This document shows positions 15,723 to 22,647 of a DNA stretch of 28,137 nt, one piece after another. Position 1 is the first letter of the stretch. Each line of letters starts with the position of its first letter. The DNA is taken from positions 1-28,137 of IMG/VR virus record IMGVR_UViG_3300031576_001006; one strand, 5' to 3'. A program made the position numbers and the translations under genes. The stretch is from a virus. Under the pieces are notes generated by a model that was given only the letters and a program-made list of their open reading frames with translations, did no database searches and had not been told where the DNA came from.

Positions 15723-16718
15723 CTATCGACCCGACAGATCCATGCCATCGGATTTTTGGAACTGTAGCTCCTTCACGTTGCACCTGTCAAGCAATTTTGT
15801 GATCGTCTCGCCGGTGAGGCGGTCCGGATCCTTGACGCCGGCCGGCAACTCCCCGACGTACGCTGGCACCATCTTGGCGTCCAGTTCCGCGACGATCGAG
15901 ACCGCCCGCTTCCTCTCGTCCGGCCCGTTGTCGAGCAGGACGCACACGGGCGCGTCGTACGCGCGCGAAAGGGCGGCAAGCTGGTTGAGCTGGGCGGGGG
16001 ATGCGGCGGAAGTGGAGAGCCCACTGGCCGGCAGGCCGAACCCCCACAACCGCATCGCGTCGAACTGGCCTTCGACCGCGAAGATCCGCTCGACCCACGC
16101 GACCCCACGGAACCGCCATGCGCCGTACAGGTGGCGCGACGCCACCCCCTGGTCGGGATGGCGGTAGCGGATGCCGTGCCGATCGTCCTCCGACATCCGG
16201 CGGGCCGTATACGTGACGTACTCACCATCGGCCGACCAGAACGGGAACACGAGGTAGCCGCGCAGCGCACCGGCGGCATCGTCACCGAAGTGGAGGCCGA
16301 ACGCCAGTGCATCTTGTAGGCAGTAGCCACGTTCCCGCAGGTAGACGGGGGCCCGGTCGGCCGAAACGGCCACCAGGTCGGACGGAAAAGGATTGACACG
16401 CGGGCGCGCCTGCACGACACGACCGTCCGGCCTGGTGGACGCGGGCGGCGCCTCATCGACATCGAACGGATTAGGGCGATCGACTAGCGCGCAAGCCTGC
16501 CGCCACGAGAGCCCGTCGATCAGCATGACGAGCCGGACGAGGTCGCCCCGCTTCCCACACGACGCCGACTTGCACTTCCACACGCCCGTCGTCGTGTTGA
16601 CCCCGAAGCTCGGGTGGCCGTCCTGGTGGAACGGACATCGCGCGTTGTACCAGCCGGTCCCACCAACTCGACCGCCAGGCACGCGCGACTGCGCCCACGC
16701 GAGGACGTCGAACGCCAT
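15723..16718 (-). CDS. DnaG-type DNA primase (CHC2 zinc finger plus TOPRIM)
   Basis: A 331-residue primase. The zinc site is C28, H31, C49 and C54 (RCPFHQDGHPSF ... WKCKSASCGKRGD), with C-x2-H-x17-C spacing as in DnaG but C-x4-C at the end. The central region (YLRERGYCLQDALAFGLHFG; GYLVFPFW) matches the RNA polymerase domain start. TOPRIM shows FAVEGQFDAMRLWGFGLPAS (usual EGxxD) and then VCVLLDNGPDE in place of DGDxAG, a departure from the common acidic pair. It lacks the long C-terminal helicase-binding domain of DnaG, as in many phage primases. The ATG (16718-16716) overlaps the stop of the methyltransferase remnant as TGATG. Confidence 0.88.
   Translation of the reverse strand: MAFDVLAWAQSRVPGGRVGGTGWYNARCPFHQDGHPSFGVNTTTGVWKCKSASCGKRGDLVRLVMLIDGLSWRQACALVDRPNPFDVDEAPPASTRPDGRVVQARPRVNPFPSDLVAVSADRAPVYLRERGYCLQDALAFGLHFGDDAAGALRGYLVFPFWSADGEYVTYTARRMSEDDRHGIRYRHPDQGVASRHLYGAWRFRGVAWVERIFAVEGQFDAMRLWGFGLPASGLSTSAASPAQLNQLAALSRAYDAPVCVLLDNGPDERKRAVSIVAELDAKMVPAYVGELPAGVKDPDRLTGETITKLLDRCNVKELQFQKSDGMDLSGR
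15761..15790 (-). promoter_or_regulatory. Sigma70-type promoter for the HTH/clamp operon
   Basis: TTGACA (15790-15785), an 18-base spacer, TACAGT (15766-15761) on the minus strand, inside the 3' end of the primase gene. The start would be near 15754, giving a leader of about 50 bases before the HTH gene. Confidence 0.6.
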
Positions 16719-16840
16719 CAGGGCCACTCGCGCCCCATGAACCCGATGCCAGCCGGCGGATCCGTCACGACCGCATCGATCGACTCGCCCGGTCCGCCCC
16801 GCAGAATCTCCAGGCAATCGCCCTGTAGCAACTTCCACAC
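16718..16840 (-). pseudogene. 40-residue N-terminal remnant of an N6-adenine/N4-cytosine-type DNA methyltransferase
   Basis: From GTG at 16840 the frame reads VWKLLQGDCLEILRGGPGES, then IDAVVTDPPAGIGFMGREWP, and stops. This matches the conserved opening of DNA methyltransferases: GDCLEVL, then VDAVVTDPPYG, then GFMGKEW. The catalytic DPPY is DPPA here and nothing of the rest of the enzyme follows. It sits neatly between the stop of the upstream gene (16845-16843) and the primase ATG, which overlaps its TGA as TGATG. It may be a dead remnant kept because it couples primase translation, or a short peptide with a function of its own. Confidence 0.7.
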
Positions 16841-16842
16841 GG

Positions 16843-17346
16843 TCACACCGGCAGCGTCTCGATCGCGACCGCGATCAACTGGTCGATCGTCCCCACAACC
16901 AGCCGGACGGCCGGATGGTGGTAGAACGCGCAGTGGGTGAATTCGGCCTGGTGGGCTTCACCGAGGTGTCGCGTGTCCGCGACGTGAACGAGGATGGGGA
17001 CGGGTAGGACGGGTAGGGGCGGGTCCTCGGGGCGGCCGTACCTCTTCTCCAAGCCGTGGAGCTTCTTGAAGATCGAGATGTTCGTCTGCCAGGTCGCGAT
17101 CGCCATCCCGAGTTCCACGTGGGTGCCACGACCGCCCGGCAACATCACGAGGGTCATGTCGGCCCCAACCACCCCGTTGCTTTCCGCGAGCGCGACCTCC
17201 TGCATGCGGGCCGGCCCGTCCCGCTGGACGGATCCGTGGGCCGTCCAGTCGTACGAGATCGCGTAGCCGACCGCTCGAAGGCGCGCGTGAACCTCTCGCA
17301 CGTCGGCGGCGCGCGCCAACCCGGACGCCACGTAGATCGATTTCAT
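16843..17346 (-). CDS. Nucleoside 2-deoxyribosyltransferase-like protein, 167 aa
   Basis: Starts MKSIYVASGLARAADVREVH and contains YDWTAHGSV, then ALAESNGVVGADMTLVMLPG and GRGTHVELGMAIA. This is the layout of the nucleoside deoxyribosyltransferase-like superfamily, where the Glu of THVELG would be catalytic. It is the second such protein in the window, only distantly like the one at 2025-2426. Likely roles are hydrolysis or exchange of deoxynucleoside bases, or base modification; the substrate is unknown. The ATG (17346-17344) overlaps the helicase TGA as ATGA. An open frame to 17415 is not used. Confidence 0.65.
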   Translation of the reverse strand: MKSIYVASGLARAADVREVHARLRAVGYAISYDWTAHGSVQRDGPARMQEVALAESNGVVGADMTLVMLPGGRGTHVELGMAIATWQTNISIFKKLHGLEKRYGRPEDPPLPVLPVPILVHVADTRHLGEAHQAEFTHCAFYHHPAVRLVVGTIDQLIAVAIETLPV

Positions 17347-18743
17347 GTCGCCGACCTCATGAACAGGGTCTCGGCCTGCCCGTAGAACCAGCCGAACGTA
17401 CAGCTCGCGATGCACATCTTGCTGTAGTCACACTCGAACGTGATCTCGTTGCCCGTCTTGGTCTGTCGGTTGGCCAGGATCGACAGCTTGATGAGGTTGT
17501 CGTGCCCGTCCTGCGTGGTCCGGTTCACCCCGATCATCGCGTCGACCGCCTGCGGGATCCCGATCGACTTGCCGAAGTCGCTGGCGTCGAGATGCTCCTT
17601 CTTGATCGCCTCCGCCTTTGCCTGCACGGCCGTCACGACCACCCGCTTGCGAAGTCCGCCCCGCTTCCTGTCCTTCGCGTGCCGCTGGAGATCCCAGATG
17701 ACGTTCTCCTGGTTGAGCCGCTCCTCCTTCTCGCGTCGGTCCTTCGGGATTCCGATCAGGTTCGCGTAGTCCCAGATGGTCACGTCCGCCTCGAACCCTT
17801 CCTCCGCCTGCAAGACGTCGAGCTGGGCCTCGACGTCATCGACCGTCGTATACTTGGGGTCCGCCTGGATGATCTTGAGGCGGACGTGCAGCTTCGCCTC
17901 CAACTCCCGGACAAACGCGTCCGCCTTCTGCCAATCGACCGGCGTCGTGATCTCCGGCTGCGCCTTCACAACGTCGTCGTACGGCAGCTCCAGCAGGCGA
18001 GCGAAGAAACGGTCGCGCGTCAGGTCGTAGGTGTTCTCGTAGACGACGTGCGCGACGTTGTAGCCGTGCAGCAGGGCCGACAGAGCGAAATGGTTGAGCA
18101 CGATCGACTTGCCCGACTTGAACGTGCCCAACACGGCCGTGACGGTCCCCTCCTCCAGCCGAAGGTTCGCGTCCAGCTCGGGGATCCCGATGGTGAACCG
18201 CTTGCGGAGCCCGGGGAAATCTCTCGCGCGCGTCCAGTCCGCCTTGGCCGTCTGGTAATCGCCCATCAGATCGTGGACCTCGACATCATGCAGCAGGGTG
18301 GCGGCCTTCCAGACCGACCGGGCGGCAGCGTCGAGCGCCAACTTCATGCTCTTGGTCCGGCGGTAGCCCGCTTGCGCCGCCTCGAATCCGGTCGAGTACA
18401 TCCGCCATGCCATGTGCTCGCGGAAGTCTTGGACCGCCTGGTCGCCCCAGGTGATCGGGATGGTGTAGAGCGCGTAGAGCTGGTCGCGCGTGTGGATCAG
18501 CTTGTCGGGATCGTCGAACTCGCGTTGGAGCTGGACGTCCACGTACTCCCACGGGACGACCGCATCATGATCGTCGAGGTACCGGCGGAGCACCGGCACG
18601 AACCACTGGTACCCGACGATCGACATGTGGTCCGGCTGGATCTCGCGCAGGATGCGGGCGTACCGGGGATGCCACCGCTGCACCGCCATCGCGAGGAACT
18701 GGCGCTCGGTCGCGACCTGGTGGTCGGGCTGCTGGTCGTTCAT
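17343..18743 (-). CDS. DnaB-like replicative helicase
   Basis: A 466-residue helicase that would unwind DNA ahead of the fork. The N-terminal 150 residues are helical, as in DnaB. The RecA-type ATPase core opens with FTIGIPELDANLRLEEGTVT. Walker A is GTFKSGKS (206-213), VVYENTYDLTRDRFFARLL matches the DnaB H1a region, and Walker B is VTIWDYANLIG (D324). A later stretch, SDFGKSIGIPQAVDAMIGVN, corresponds to the DnaB signature around the arginine finger. It lies directly downstream of the loader, with ATGA overlap at both ends, like lambda/T4-type replication operons. Confidence 0.85.
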   Translation of the reverse strand: MNDQQPDHQVATERQFLAMAVQRWHPRYARILREIQPDHMSIVGYQWFVPVLRRYLDDHDAVVPWEYVDVQLQREFDDPDKLIHTRDQLYALYTIPITWGDQAVQDFREHMAWRMYSTGFEAAQAGYRRTKSMKLALDAAARSVWKAATLLHDVEVHDLMGDYQTAKADWTRARDFPGLRKRFTIGIPELDANLRLEEGTVTAVLGTFKSGKSIVLNHFALSALLHGYNVAHVVYENTYDLTRDRFFARLLELPYDDVVKAQPEITTPVDWQKADAFVRELEAKLHVRLKIIQADPKYTTVDDVEAQLDVLQAEEGFEADVTIWDYANLIGIPKDRREKEERLNQENVIWDLQRHAKDRKRGGLRKRVVVTAVQAKAEAIKKEHLDASDFGKSIGIPQAVDAMIGVNRTTQDGHDNLIKLSILANRQTKTGNEITFECDYSKMCIASCTFGWFYGQAETLFMRSAT

Positions 18744-19534
18744 CAGAACTTGCTCCCGACCGCTCGACGACGGTCTCCGTTTTGACTCGATACATGAACG
18801 ATTGCCGTGCGGGACATCAGAGAGGCGACGTGTTCGCCGTACCGCCGTTCGATCATGTCGGGAGGGTCGTGGCCCGCCAGGATGGTGACGCGACCGCGTC
18901 GCTCGCGCAGCATCTGCTCCAGCATCTCGCGGCCAGCGGCCGACCGACGCTCATCACGAGCTTCGCGGCCCAGCTCGTCAACCACCAGGAGATCGACCCC
19001 GAAGATGTCGACGTCGTACGCGTCACCCTCGTCGGTGATCCACTCGTCGAGGAAGCCGTCCCGCCCCTTCCAATGGGCTCGATCGGCCAAGTCGCCGGCC
19101 AGCAGATACCACGCGCGATACCGGCTGAAAGGGTGTTCTTTCGTGGCGAATAGGTGGCGGTAGAGCCGCCGGACGATCTGATGGACCATCGTGGTCTTGC
19201 CGATCCCGATCTCGTCACCCCACACGTAGCAGCCGAGCCCCTCACGCCACACGCGCGCTGGATCGGCGAGGTAGCGGTCGAGGTGACCGCGGTCGTCCAC
19301 GATGATGTCCTCGATGTTGTAGCGGAACAGATCCGGGTCGAACCCGAAGTCGCCGTGCCGCTGCATGCACGAGTACACCGCGAGGCACTCGCACGCGCGC
19401 GGCAGCGTGTTGGGCCCGCCCTGCGAGCACCCCTTGTTAGGATCGACCCGGTCGTACCCGGTACGCCGTTGACACCCGGCCAACAGGTTCGCCTTCATCT
19501 CCGCTTTCAACGCGCCTGGTAGCTCTCGCCTCAT
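18743..19534 (-). CDS. DnaC/DnaI-like helicase loader
   Basis: A 263-residue AAA+ protein. Walker A is WGDEIGIGKTTM (about 105-115) and Walker B is VDLLVVDELGREARDE. VTILAGHDPPDMIERRYGEH matches the sensor region of DnaC, where TSN precedes a Leu/Arg-rich helix. The N-terminus has cysteines C21, C36, C48, C50 and C56, comparable to the zinc-binding N-domain of DnaI that contacts the helicase. It would place the DnaB-like helicase of the next gene at the origin opened by the initiator of the previous gene. The ATG at 19534 has GGAGG at the right distance and overlaps the upstream TGA as ATGA. A longer frame to 19570 is not used. Confidence 0.85.
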   Translation of the reverse strand: MRRELPGALKAEMKANLLAGCQRRTGYDRVDPNKGCSQGGPNTLPRACECLAVYSCMQRHGDFGFDPDLFRYNIEDIIVDDRGHLDRYLADPARVWREGLGCYVWGDEIGIGKTTMVHQIVRRLYRHLFATKEHPFSRYRAWYLLAGDLADRAHWKGRDGFLDEWITDEGDAYDVDIFGVDLLVVDELGREARDERRSAAGREMLEQMLRERRGRVTILAGHDPPDMIERRYGEHVASLMSRTAIVHVSSQNGDRRRAVGSKF

Positions 19535-21486
19535 AGCGATTTCCTCCATTCGACTTCGCGGCCCATCCATCGGCCCTCCGCATCAACGGCGCTAGGGTCG
19601 CCACCGAACTGCCGATACAAATCCAGCGGAGGAGCGCCTTTCCGGATCGGTTCGACAAACCACCAATACTTCAACTCGCGCTCGCTCGGGAACAAGGAAG
19701 CGAACGCCGGGAAGTTGGCGGGCGTGATGTGGAGGGCGTTCTCCTGGCGGTAGTGGTACTGCGCGCGGAAGTAGTCGCCCGACCGGACCCGGTAGGACAG
19801 GGGCGATACGTCCGTCACGTCCTCGAACGTGCCCTTGAGCCTGGGACCTCCACCGCGCTGCGCATTGATCGCGGCCGCCTCATGTTGAAGGTTCGGGCGG
19901 AACCCGGCCGCCACCGCGTTGATCACCACCGAGTCGGAGATGCCGAGGAACCGGTGGAGCGGTTCGCGCGGGCGCGCGATCGCATCCGGGTTGGTCAGCG
20001 GGTCTTTGGTCCGCTCGATCAGGTCCCAGACGCTCGGGTACAGGGTCGGGCGGCCAGGGTCCTTGCGCTGGAGCACCTCGGTGTAGTCGGTCCAGGCGTG
20101 GTAGCGCGCGTCCCAGTAGTCGTGGACGCCATACCTGGCGATCTGGTCGCGCGCGCCGATCAACCAGCCGATCGCCTTGCAGTACAGTCCGATGTCAGCC
20201 GGGTCGTTCGTGTTGCCGCTTCGCCGTCGAGCACTCCCGCCGCCCGCCGGGAACACGAGCGTGGCGGATTCGAGTGCGGCGGCCGGGTGGCCCGGCCGGC
20301 TCACCAGCCCCCAGAGCGCGTCGGCCGGGAACGACGAGAGGACCTGGCGGAGCAGCGGGTAGAGGGCGGGCGACACCAGCCGGCTGAAGTCGGTCAGCTC
20401 GTGCGCGTCCGCCACCCACGCGGCCACCCCACCCCAGAGGAGCGGGTCGTGCCCCTCCTGCTTGACGGAGTCGAGCACGGCGGCCGCCTGATCTTGGACG
20501 TGCCGGCTGACCTGACCGCTACCGAACCAGACGTCGCCAGGGCCCTCGGTCGAGATGGTCCGGTAGATCGCCCTGGCGTTGTGGGCCGCAACCTCCAAGC
20601 AGCCTGAGAGAGGAGGGCGGGTCCCGTTGCTACCCGAGGAGGATCCGTTACTACCCGGTGGTACGGTGGTACCGCTCAACCGCGAGGGAGGAGGGAGACC
20701 AGCACCGCCGCGGAATGATCCTCGGTATCCACTTCCCTCACCCATCCTTTCCACCCCATCCTTACCCCCTATCCTTTCAAGGGAGCCATTTTCGGTGCTA
20801 TCACTATGATTTTGCTCAGTTTTCTCGGAAACCATGGGGGTCGGGCTCCGCCCCTCATGGGGGTCGGGCTCCGCCCCTCTTGAGGGTCGGGCTCCGCCCC
20901 TCATGGGGGTCGGGCTCCGCCCCTCATCACTATGTGGGGGTCGGGCTCCGCCCCTCATTTTCTTTAATGGTTTCGTGTTGGTGAGGGTCGGGGCCCGCCC
21001 CTCATGCAACGCGGCCAGCTCATCGTGGACCGTCTTGTTCCCGATGATGTCGGCGATCAGCCAGGTGGTGCCACCGTCGTGTGAGTGGCTGACGACCTCG
21101 ATCGCCCCGATGAGACCGTGCTCCTGCAATCGCTTGAGCGCGTCCTTCGTGGTCGAGACGGCCAGCCCCGCCTCCGCCGCGACCCTCTCGCGAGACGCCC
21201 GGATAGTCTGGCCGGCAACCAGGCTGAACGCCGCCTCCATCTTGACCTTCAGGTCCGGGTTGCTCCGGACGGTCTCGTCGGAGACATCGGGCGCGACCCC
21301 ATCGATCTCCGCCCGGTAGCGGAGCAGACGAGCGATCGCCTCCAGGACGAGCCGGTCGGACGCCTCAAGCCCCAACCGCAACCCCGTCCGCCTGACTGCG
21401 TCGAGCCAGTCAAGCGGGAGCATGTACCAGTTATTGGTGTCGGGGTCGTGTGGGCAGCGGTGCCGTTGACGGTACGGGACCGTCAT
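19531..21486 (-). CDS. Lambda O-like replication initiator candidate with origin repeats inside its gene
   Basis: A 651-residue protein starting MTVPYRQRHRCPHDPDTNNW. Residues about 94-130 (TIRASRERVAAEAGLAVSTT, then KDALKRLQEHGLI) form a winged helix typical of phage and plasmid initiators. Residues about 161-217 are a low-complexity linker encoded by six iterons. More disordered Ser/Gly sequence follows, then a globular C-terminal region (about 340-651) without recognised family. Its place just before the helicase loader and helicase mirrors lambda O-P. AAGG precedes the ATG. An open frame runs on to GTG 21642 but passes through the structured leader and has no ribosome site, so it is rejected. 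The initiator function is inferred from layout. Confidence 0.65.
   Translation of the reverse strand: MTVPYRQRHRCPHDPDTNNWYMLPLDWLDAVRRTGLRLGLEASDRLVLEAIARLLRYRAEIDGVAPDVSDETVRSNPDLKVKMEAAFSLVAGQTIRASRERVAAEAGLAVSTTKDALKRLQEHGLIGAIEVVSHSHDGGTTWLIADIIGNKTVHDELAALHEGRAPTLTNTKPLKKMRGGARPPHSDEGRSPTPMRGGARPSRGAEPDPHEGRSPTPMVSEKTEQNHSDSTENGSLERIGGKDGVERMGEGSGYRGSFRGGAGLPPPSRLSGTTVPPGSNGSSSGSNGTRPPLSGCLEVAAHNARAIYRTISTEGPGDVWFGSGQVSRHVQDQAAAVLDSVKQEGHDPLLWGGVAAWVADAHELTDFSRLVSPALYPLLRQVLSSFPADALWGLVSRPGHPAAALESATLVFPAGGGSARRRSGNTNDPADIGLYCKAIGWLIGARDQIARYGVHDYWDARYHAWTDYTEVLQRKDPGRPTLYPSVWDLIERTKDPLTNPDAIARPREPLHRFLGISDSVVINAVAAGFRPNLQHEAAAINAQRGGGPRLKGTFEDVTDVSPLSYRVRSGDYFRAQYHYRQENALHITPANFPAFASLFPSERELKYWWFVEPIRKGAPPLDLYRQFGGDPSAVDAEGRWMGREVEWRKSL
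20787..20833. other. AT-rich segment beside the iterons, possible DNA unwinding element
   Basis: About 40% G+C by my count against roughly 65% around it, with several T runs (ATTTTCGG, GATTTTGC, AGTTTTCT). It lies next to the first iteron, as the AT-rich segment does in lambda ori. It is coding, within the initiator linker. Confidence 0.5.
20838..21005 (+). repeat. Six iterons inside the initiator gene (candidate replication origin)
   Basis: Core GGGTCGGGCTCCGCCCCTCA plus T. Copies are at 20838-20858, 20861-20881 (last bases CTT), 20884-20904, 20907-20927, 20938-20958 and 20985-21005 (two central changes, GGCCC). The first four are spaced exactly 23 bases apart, the next 31 and 47. Each is an imperfect palindrome (GGGG-T-CGG, GCT, CCG-CCCC). 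Because 23 is not a multiple of three, the same repeat is translated in all three frames (MRGGARP, EGRSPTP, RGAEPDP). This indicates the DNA, not the peptide, is what is kept. An AT-rich 26-base gap separates the last two. Confidence 0.85.
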
Positions 21487-21540
21487 CACCTTGACTTCGC
21501 GTGGCTTTCGCTTGCCCACGCGGGCTACCGGGCCGACAAA

Positions 21541-21662
21541 AGGAAAGCGGCGGCGACCTCGTTCTGCCAGGGAGTCGGCCCGGCGGAACCATGAAGGCCC
21601 GGGTCCGATCCCTTGTTGCCTGGGGTTCCCCCCTCGCAACACGAGGACGCCGCCGCTTTGAG
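21541..21662 (-). ncRNA. Structured leader RNA with three-way junction
   Basis: On the minus strand, AAAGCGGCGGCGTCCTCG (21659-21642) pairs with CGAGGTCGCCGCCGCTTT (21561-21544): 17 pairs and one U-U mismatch. Inside is hairpin P2 (21640-21615), made of GTTGC, GA, GGGG, a GGAA tetraloop, CCCC, AG and GCAAC. That is a GNRA loop with tandem G-A pairs. Hairpin P3 pairs GGGATCGG (21612-21605) with CCGACTCCC (21578-21570), continued by CCCGG/CCGGG. The GNRA loop exists only on this strand, which is also the strand of the promoters. The predicted start of promoter P2 falls at the 5' foot of P1, and the 3' foot runs into TTTCCTTTT, so it could end as a separate RNA of about 120 bases or act as an attenuator. 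Confidence 0.7.
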
Positions 21663-21668
21663 TGAATA

Positions 21669-21698
21669 GCTGTAGATCACAATGATTCCGGCTGTCAA
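21669..21698 (-). promoter_or_regulatory. Promoter P2 of the initiator operon
   Basis: TTGACA (21698-21693) with CTACAG or TACAGC after 17 or 18 bases. The predicted start, near 21662, coincides with the first bases of the folded leader. A 7-base inverted repeat, GCTTTCG/CGAAAGC (21723-21729 and 21702-21708), lies just upstream of this -35 box and could be an operator. Confidence 0.55.
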
Positions 21699-21738
21699 CC
21701 GGCTTTCGATGGGGCAGACCACCGAAAGCGGAGCCGGC

Positions 21739-21768
21739 ACCCTAGATGGTCGGACGGTTCCGTGTCAA
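21739..21768 (-). promoter_or_regulatory. Promoter P1 of the initiator operon
   Basis: TTGACA (21768-21763), 18 bases, TAGGGT (21744-21739). The 10-base word CCGGTTGACA occurs in both P1 and P2, exactly 70 bases apart, so the two may share an upstream binding site. Confidence 0.55.
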
Positions 21769-21812
21769 CCGGTTTGTTGCACGGCTGCCACTTGACTGGC
21801 GGGCCCGCCGGC

Positions 21813-22145
21813 TCATCCGCCGGCTACCGCTCGCGTTCCGCTATGAAGCACCTGGTGGCAGTCGCGACAGAGCCAGGTGATCAGCCTCGGGTTGGAGTAG
21901 TCCTGATGGTGCGGTTGGGTGTTGGGCCCTCCGCACGTCGTGCAAGGTCCTCTGATGAGCTTGCCACGGCGCAGCAGCACGTTCGTGTAGGAGCGGCAGT
22001 TCGCCCGCCTCCTCTGCTCTGCGGTCAGATCGCGGTGCTTCGGTCGGTGCTCGCGCATGTAGGCCGCATGGCACTTGCAGCAAGTCCGCTGCTTTCCACG
22101 ATCTCTTGGTTCGTGGCACGTGGAACACAGCCCGGTCTTGCGCAC
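21813..22145 (-). CDS. HNH endonuclease, 110 aa
   Basis: Two zinc knuckles (CSTC and CCKC) at the N-terminus precede a basic stretch. The HNH core follows, in CTTCGGPNTQPHHQDYSNP and WLCRDCHQVLH: the paired CxxC motifs bind structural zinc, and the HH and final H are catalytic or metal-binding. The size and form match free-standing phage HNH homing or nicking enzymes, which cut at a specific site and spread into relatives. The start is GTG at 22145; no strong ribosome site is seen. It lies just upstream of the replication promoters, on the same strand. Confidence 0.8.
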   Translation of the reverse strand: MRKTGLCSTCHEPRDRGKQRTCCKCHAAYMREHRPKHRDLTAEQRRRANCRSYTNVLLRRGKLIRGPCTTCGGPNTQPHHQDYSNPRLITWLCRDCHQVLHSGTRAVAGG

Positions 22146-22174
22146 GGCTCACATTGTTCCACGGAAACAAAGGC

Positions 22175-22203
22175 TTGTGCAGCAGACCGGAATCACCTAC
22201 CTT
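22175..22203 (+). promoter_or_regulatory. Weak promoter candidate for the rightward zinc-ribbon gene
   Basis: TTGTGC (22175-22180), a 17-base spacer, TACCTT (22198-22203). The expected start, near 22210, coincides with the GTG of the next gene, so the transcript would be leaderless. Confidence 0.3.
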
Positions 22204-22209
22204 CTTGCC

Positions 22210-22647
22210 GTGAGCAGGACGATCAAGCCGGGCATGCGGTTCGTGATGGCGACCAGCCGGTGGGGCGCCCGCGACCCGCGCGAGCCCTATGCGTTCAAGG
22301 GCGAGCTGCACCGGCCCCGCTGTGGTCTCTGCCACGGCCACAAGCTAGACGGCAACCGGATGACCTCCATGGACCATCGAAAGCTCAGGCTCGACCCGCC
22401 CGGCGCCTACGCGTCCGCGTCCGCCCCCGAGCACGACAACGCGGAGTGGCCCGGTGATCTCGTCGAAGACGACTGTTGCACGAGGTGCGGCGAGTTCCTG
22501 TGGCCAGACGGCCACTGCGCTTGCCGGGAGGACGACGGTCCTGACGCCCTCTGGCGCGCGCTCGAATGGTGGGATGAGCGGCGGCCCGATTGGAGCGGCC
22601 GCCCCCTCCGCGTCCCGTTCATCGAGGCGATCGGGTTCGCGCGCTAG
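22210..22647 (+). CDS. Zinc-ribbon protein of unknown function, 145 aa
   Basis: From GTG 22210: VSRTIKPGMRFVMATSRWGA. It has a CGLCHGH knuckle in the first third and CCTRCGEFLWPDGHCAC in the second half, plus acidic and tryptophan-rich segments. An ATG at 22234 is an alternative start; neither has a good ribosome site. It is the only rightward gene in this part. It ends tail to tail with the leftward gene, their TAG stops sharing CTA/TAG bases at 22644-22647. The family is unknown. Confidence 0.55.
   Translation: MSRTIKPGMRFVMATSRWGARDPREPYAFKGELHRPRCGLCHGHKLDGNRMTSMDHRKLRLDPPGAYASASAPEHDNAEWPGDLVEDDCCTRCGEFLWPDGHCACREDDGPDALWRALEWWDERRPDWSGRPLRVPFIEAIGFAR

Noticed and set aside
20838-21005. 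CRISPR array
   Set aside because: Copies are separated by only 2 bases in the regular part, so there are no spacers; iterons explain them better.
21487-21642. N-terminal extension of the initiator from GTG 21642
   Set aside because: The extension lies across the structured leader RNA, has no ribosome site, and its peptide (MLRGGNPRQQ...) looks non-coding. ATG 21486 has AAGG upstream and starts ordered protein.
21541-21662. tRNA or group I intron
   Set aside because: No cloverleaf with an anticodon arm and CCA end can be drawn, and no interrupted gene is seen around it.
21760-21830. Intrinsic terminator after the HNH gene
   Set aside because: GC-rich palindromes (GCCGGC, GGCGGGCCCGCC) are present on the minus strand, but no T run follows them.
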